NCBI GenBank assembly: GCA_905220665.1
Contig: CAJNAR010000171.1
Location: 1-64,000 of the forward strand
Direction of reading: 5' to 3'
DNA from: Albugo candida
Taxonomy: Eukaryota; Oomycota; Peronosporomycetes; Albuginales; Albuginaceae
Length of the DNA: 64,000 nucleotides
Under the pieces are notes generated by a model. That model worked only from the letters and a program-made list of their open reading frames with translations. It had not been told where the DNA came from and searched no databases. Below, piece after piece: positions 60,654 through 64,000 of this stretch. A program made the position numbers and the translations under genes. Positions within the stretch are counted from its first letter, which is position 1; each line of letters starts with the position of its first letter.

Positions 60654-61622
60654 ATTCTTATGGGAGTGAGAAGAACTTTGCTAGAGACTCGCTCACATTG
60701 GAAGGATAACAATCAACATAGTCTGTTTCTACCTGATGCTTCCGAGTGTGCCATTACAAATATACTGTACTTAGCGGCCGAGAATAGAGCATTCTTTATC
60801 GCTGGTCGTGAATACGACATCACCACTGCGCTCATACTCCAGTTTATGATGTGACGACCCCGCTCTGAGGCCGCGGTACATCTGCAGGAAATTCAATGCA
60901 GGAATTAGCGAATGTCGTCGTGCCAACTCTGATCGTGCATCGACTGACACTATGAGCACACGATTTGGAACCGATGGTATACGAATTGTGCCGACAGAAT
61001 AGCGTTTTAAGGGAAGCAGAATTGCTCGAAGCGCTGTGTATGACTTGAGCACATGTGACAGGGAATGATGAAATATCGGAAAGAATGCTCGTAAATTAAA
61101 ATTTCAGGATATATTGCAATCTGACAGAAGTATACAAAAAGGATGTTGGGAGCGTTTCATGGTCCAAGCAAATTGCAGCAAGAACTCCACACAATATCTC
61201 CACGTTGATCTAGCACTTTCGACTTGCGCAAACTCCTTCTCTCTTAGTTCGACTGTTTATCGATCAATTACGTCCAAAAAACGTTTGATGTATCACATTT
61301 CTGCGGACATCAGACAGTAGGAAGCGTAACCTTGAAGAGCAAAAAAACAACGGAAGTAGAGAAGCGGGAGATGTGCAAGCCGGCAGCTTCCATGCATTCA
61401 GAAGTCACACATGGCGCTGCATCAGTGCGTTCCATTCATTTTTTAATTTAATTTGATGCTCTACCACACAAAACTGGTAAATAACTGTTATGAAATCGAA
61501 AGCATCTACGAGTCATTTCTTCCTACATTTTAATGCAATTTTTCGCTATCAAAAACTGTTAGGAATAATGTCACACCATCATCTATGCATACGTTATTGT
61601 CCAAACTCTCTGCACGCTGTCG
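60654..61622. other. Spacer between UBC13 and the last gene
   Basis: A 61-64 aa frame at 60660-60854 and others lack motifs. Contains the 3' ends of UBC13 (+) and of the minus-strand gene. Confidence 0.5.
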
Positions 61623-63996
61623 TTATTGAATGGCATTCATCGAAAGGAGCGCTTTCGTTAATTGTAAAAAGCTGGTGACGGAGGCTTCATCTTCGCATGC
61701 TACCGCTGATCCCTGAAGCTTTTCGAGAATATGACGCCATTTTTGAGGATCCTTACGTCGGACAATATGTATAAATACTCGAGCCACTGACCTTAAAATG
61801 CACAATGAGCACTAAAATCCAACAAGATAACGCACAACGCACAGAACAACGCGGGTGTCGCAGCAATTTTGTACAATGAGAGCTATCATCTGTCTCCCAC
61901 CAATAGCCTTGTACGCGTGATCGTTGATCGCTGACAGGTGTTCCAGCAGTTGGGCACTCAAAGCCGCATAATCGCCTAAGATACACGTTTGATGGCCGCA
62001 ACAAGATTCGCGGCAAGAAGCCTCAATTGGATGATACTTTGACTGAAGACTGTGCATCGCGGATGTGAAAAGAATGTATGGAATTCTGTGTACCATTTCC
62101 AGCCGCAATCGATGCTTTCTTCTCAAAACTCTCGTCACAAGAAAGCTTTCATTATTTTGGCTTTGTCTGCTCGAGGTTTCATGCTGTTTATCTCCCATTG
62201 GAACTGATGTTCGAATTACAGAGACTTCGAGAATAGCGTGGAGAATTGTAATGAGAATGTTGACGTCGCCCAACAAAGTCCCCTTCTCCGTTCGAAGCAG
62301 CACGGAGATGCACACATTGAGATCTTCTATCCGAGCCAGGATACTCTCATCTGCCTAACAAGAGAACAGTTAGGATTCCAGTTCCAATGAGCGTTAGTCC
62401 AAGTACCATGGAGAAGAACTTTCTCTTCAAATACAGCTGCAACACTCGGCAAAACTTGACGCGATCTGATACCCTTTTGGAACGTCCCAATTGCCAAAAG
62501 AAGGAACGTGCTGCAACGACCAAAGCAGCTTCTGAATCGAAGCAAAACGTATCTTCCAATTCGTCGTGACCTGCACTCATTTTCACCAAGCTTACGTTCA
62601 TGGGATCCGAGGGATGAAGCTTTATATTGCTCGTATCTTCGTACATCAATAGTTCCGCTAAAAGCTTTTCTCCACGAAATGTATCGCACAAATGTTTGCT
62701 CTGGAGACAAGTCTCTACTTCTTGCATGATACTCTCATTCGCATTTTCTTGGCAGCCTCGAGAGTTGGAACCAAGTGATTGCGTGTCTATGGTATCCTGT
62801 ATGCGCTTCGATCTTGCAAAGTACTCGAAAATCTTAAGCTTTTCACACAAATTCGAGAAATAAGACTGAAATACGGTCTCCGATTGCAAAGTCTTAGGGT
62901 CAGCTTGATTCCGAATGTACGTCGTGTACGGACTTTTGCATGTTTGAGCGTGATTGAGAAACATCATTGGAAAGGCTGAAAGGTGTTCTGGGAGGGATCC
63001 AGCTATTAGAACAGAGGCTGTGACTTCATAGCGTTCAAGAGCTTCTTGAACATCAGTCTTTGTCGAATGTTCGAGCTCAGAGGTACAATAGGATGCGAAT
63101 GCCGAGTCAGAAAAAAGAAGCCATATCATTGAGCGGACGATAAGCGATTCCGAATAGTAAAATGTCCGAAGCAACAAGTCTCTATGCTCAATTACACCCG
63201 CATCCAACAGTGTATACCAAGCAACTTTTTCATTGATAGAGCTTTTCGTGGAGTTTCTTTGATCCGGTACCAATGCTTCGCAGTATAAACACGGCATTAA
63301 CATTTCAATCAGAAGCTCTTCACGTTCACGCAAGCGATTCAAATGTGTATTTTGACAATGCTCGGCTTCCATTGATCGGGTATTCTCATTCCATTCGAGC
63401 AGGAAGAATATCGACTCGGAATTCAATTGGGAAATCCAATGATCATTGACTTCTCCTTTCGGGCCCAATATGAGCAACGCAAGACAATCAACAGCAGTTT
63501 CTGTAAACAATTGAACGTCGATCTTGTCAATGTCGAGGCGAGAGATAGAGGCTTCATCACTATTGATAGAGGATTTTGTATGCTGAAGAATCGTAAGGAG
63601 CGTCTTCAAACAACACTTTCGAACAAGATGGGAGTCTGTCACCGAGCATTGAATCTCTGAAGGGTACAGTGTGAGGAGGCCACGCATAATTTCCAATATC
63701 CGATTAGGAGAGCAGTGTTTCCTGTCGAAAAACCATTGAAGCAATTTCGAATGGATTTGCTCGACTTTAGACCTCGCATTTTCATGAGAACACAGCACTC
63801 CTCTTGCAAAGGTTACGACGAAAATCGACAGCAGTGTGTCTCGATATCGACGTTGACAAATTGGTAGCGCAAGCAGAGAGTCCAGAGCGACCAATTCGAG
63901 GTAAACATCATCGAGCTCATCGATTGTGACAAGTTGTTGTGATCTGTCAGCATACTCTACCGCAAATAAAGTATCTTCATCGACGCTTCTGTTCAT
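61623..63996 (-). CDS. Large helical protein, partial or near its 5' end, unrecognised
   Basis: Three exons read in phase: 63996-62407, 62354-61843 and 61791-61623 (introns 52 and 51 nt), at least 756 residues, ending LLSMNAIQ. The ATG at 63996 (MNRSVDEDTLFAVEYAD) may be the true start or internal, since only four bases remain in the window. The sequence is Leu-rich with repeated paired helices (LLALPICQRRYRDTLLSIFV; RILEIMRGLLTLYPS; LLLRTFYYSESLIVRSMIWL; LRSVARVFIHIV-like ending), suggesting an ARM/HEAT-type scaffold, but no family is recognisable. No TM is convincing. The second intron uses the weaker donor gtgcgt. Confidence 0.7.
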
Positions 63997-64000
63997 TCCG

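Overview
The window is nuclear eukaryotic DNA. Many genes have short GT-AG introns, mostly 43-76 nt. The right half is compact, and the left half is rich in satellite DNA and broken transposons. Gene content (SLC44 transporter, PAQR receptor, multi-EF-hand protein, class II fumarase, ARL8, UBC13, a doublecortin-like kinase) together with Copia and MULE relics fits an oomycete. My best guess is a white-rust (Albugo-like) species. That is inference from intron style and gene content, since no search could be run.

Layout. 1-10148 is a tandem satellite built from two related monomers: A (about 430 bp) and B (411 bp). Part of it is organised as a 1,233-bp (3 x 411) higher-order repeat, and one copy carries a run of 55 C. 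A Ty1/Copia retrotransposon (10149-14650, two LTRs, a 5-bp target duplication with one mismatch, several frame lesions) sits inside the array, which resumes as diverged monomers to about 15866. 15867-24387 is gene-poor. It holds one clear gene, a mitochondrial-type RsmH/METTL15 rRNA methyltransferase, and a few unrecognised candidate exons. 24388 to about 32100 is a much older Copia element split within its reverse transcriptase by a minus-strand MULE/FAR1-type DNA transposon. 32100-35544 has little I can support.

From 35545 to the end the window is gene-dense: CCA-adding tRNA nucleotidyltransferase (-), an RS-rich protein (+), a PAQR receptor with a large insert (+), a TMEM242-like membrane protein (+), a small acidic protein (+), a secreted or type I membrane protein (+), a ~2,044-residue EF-hand/MABP-like/zinc-finger protein (-), an SLC44 choline-transporter-like protein (+), ARL8 (+), fumarase (+), a 57-aa coiled-coil candidate (-), a Lys/Ser-rich protein (+), a DCX-like/CAMK kinase (-), UBC13 (+) and a partial large helical protein (-). 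Exon coordinates were read by hand from reading-frame continuity, GT/AG borders and family motifs.

The genes do not form one pathway. They are mainly housekeeping (tRNA and mitochondrial rRNA modification, the TCA cycle, K63-type ubiquitination, lysosomal small GTPase) plus calcium and kinase signalling. Two divergent pairs (EF-hand/SLC44, kinase/UBC13) share very short promoters. One convergent pair appears to overlap in coding sequence by 299 nt.
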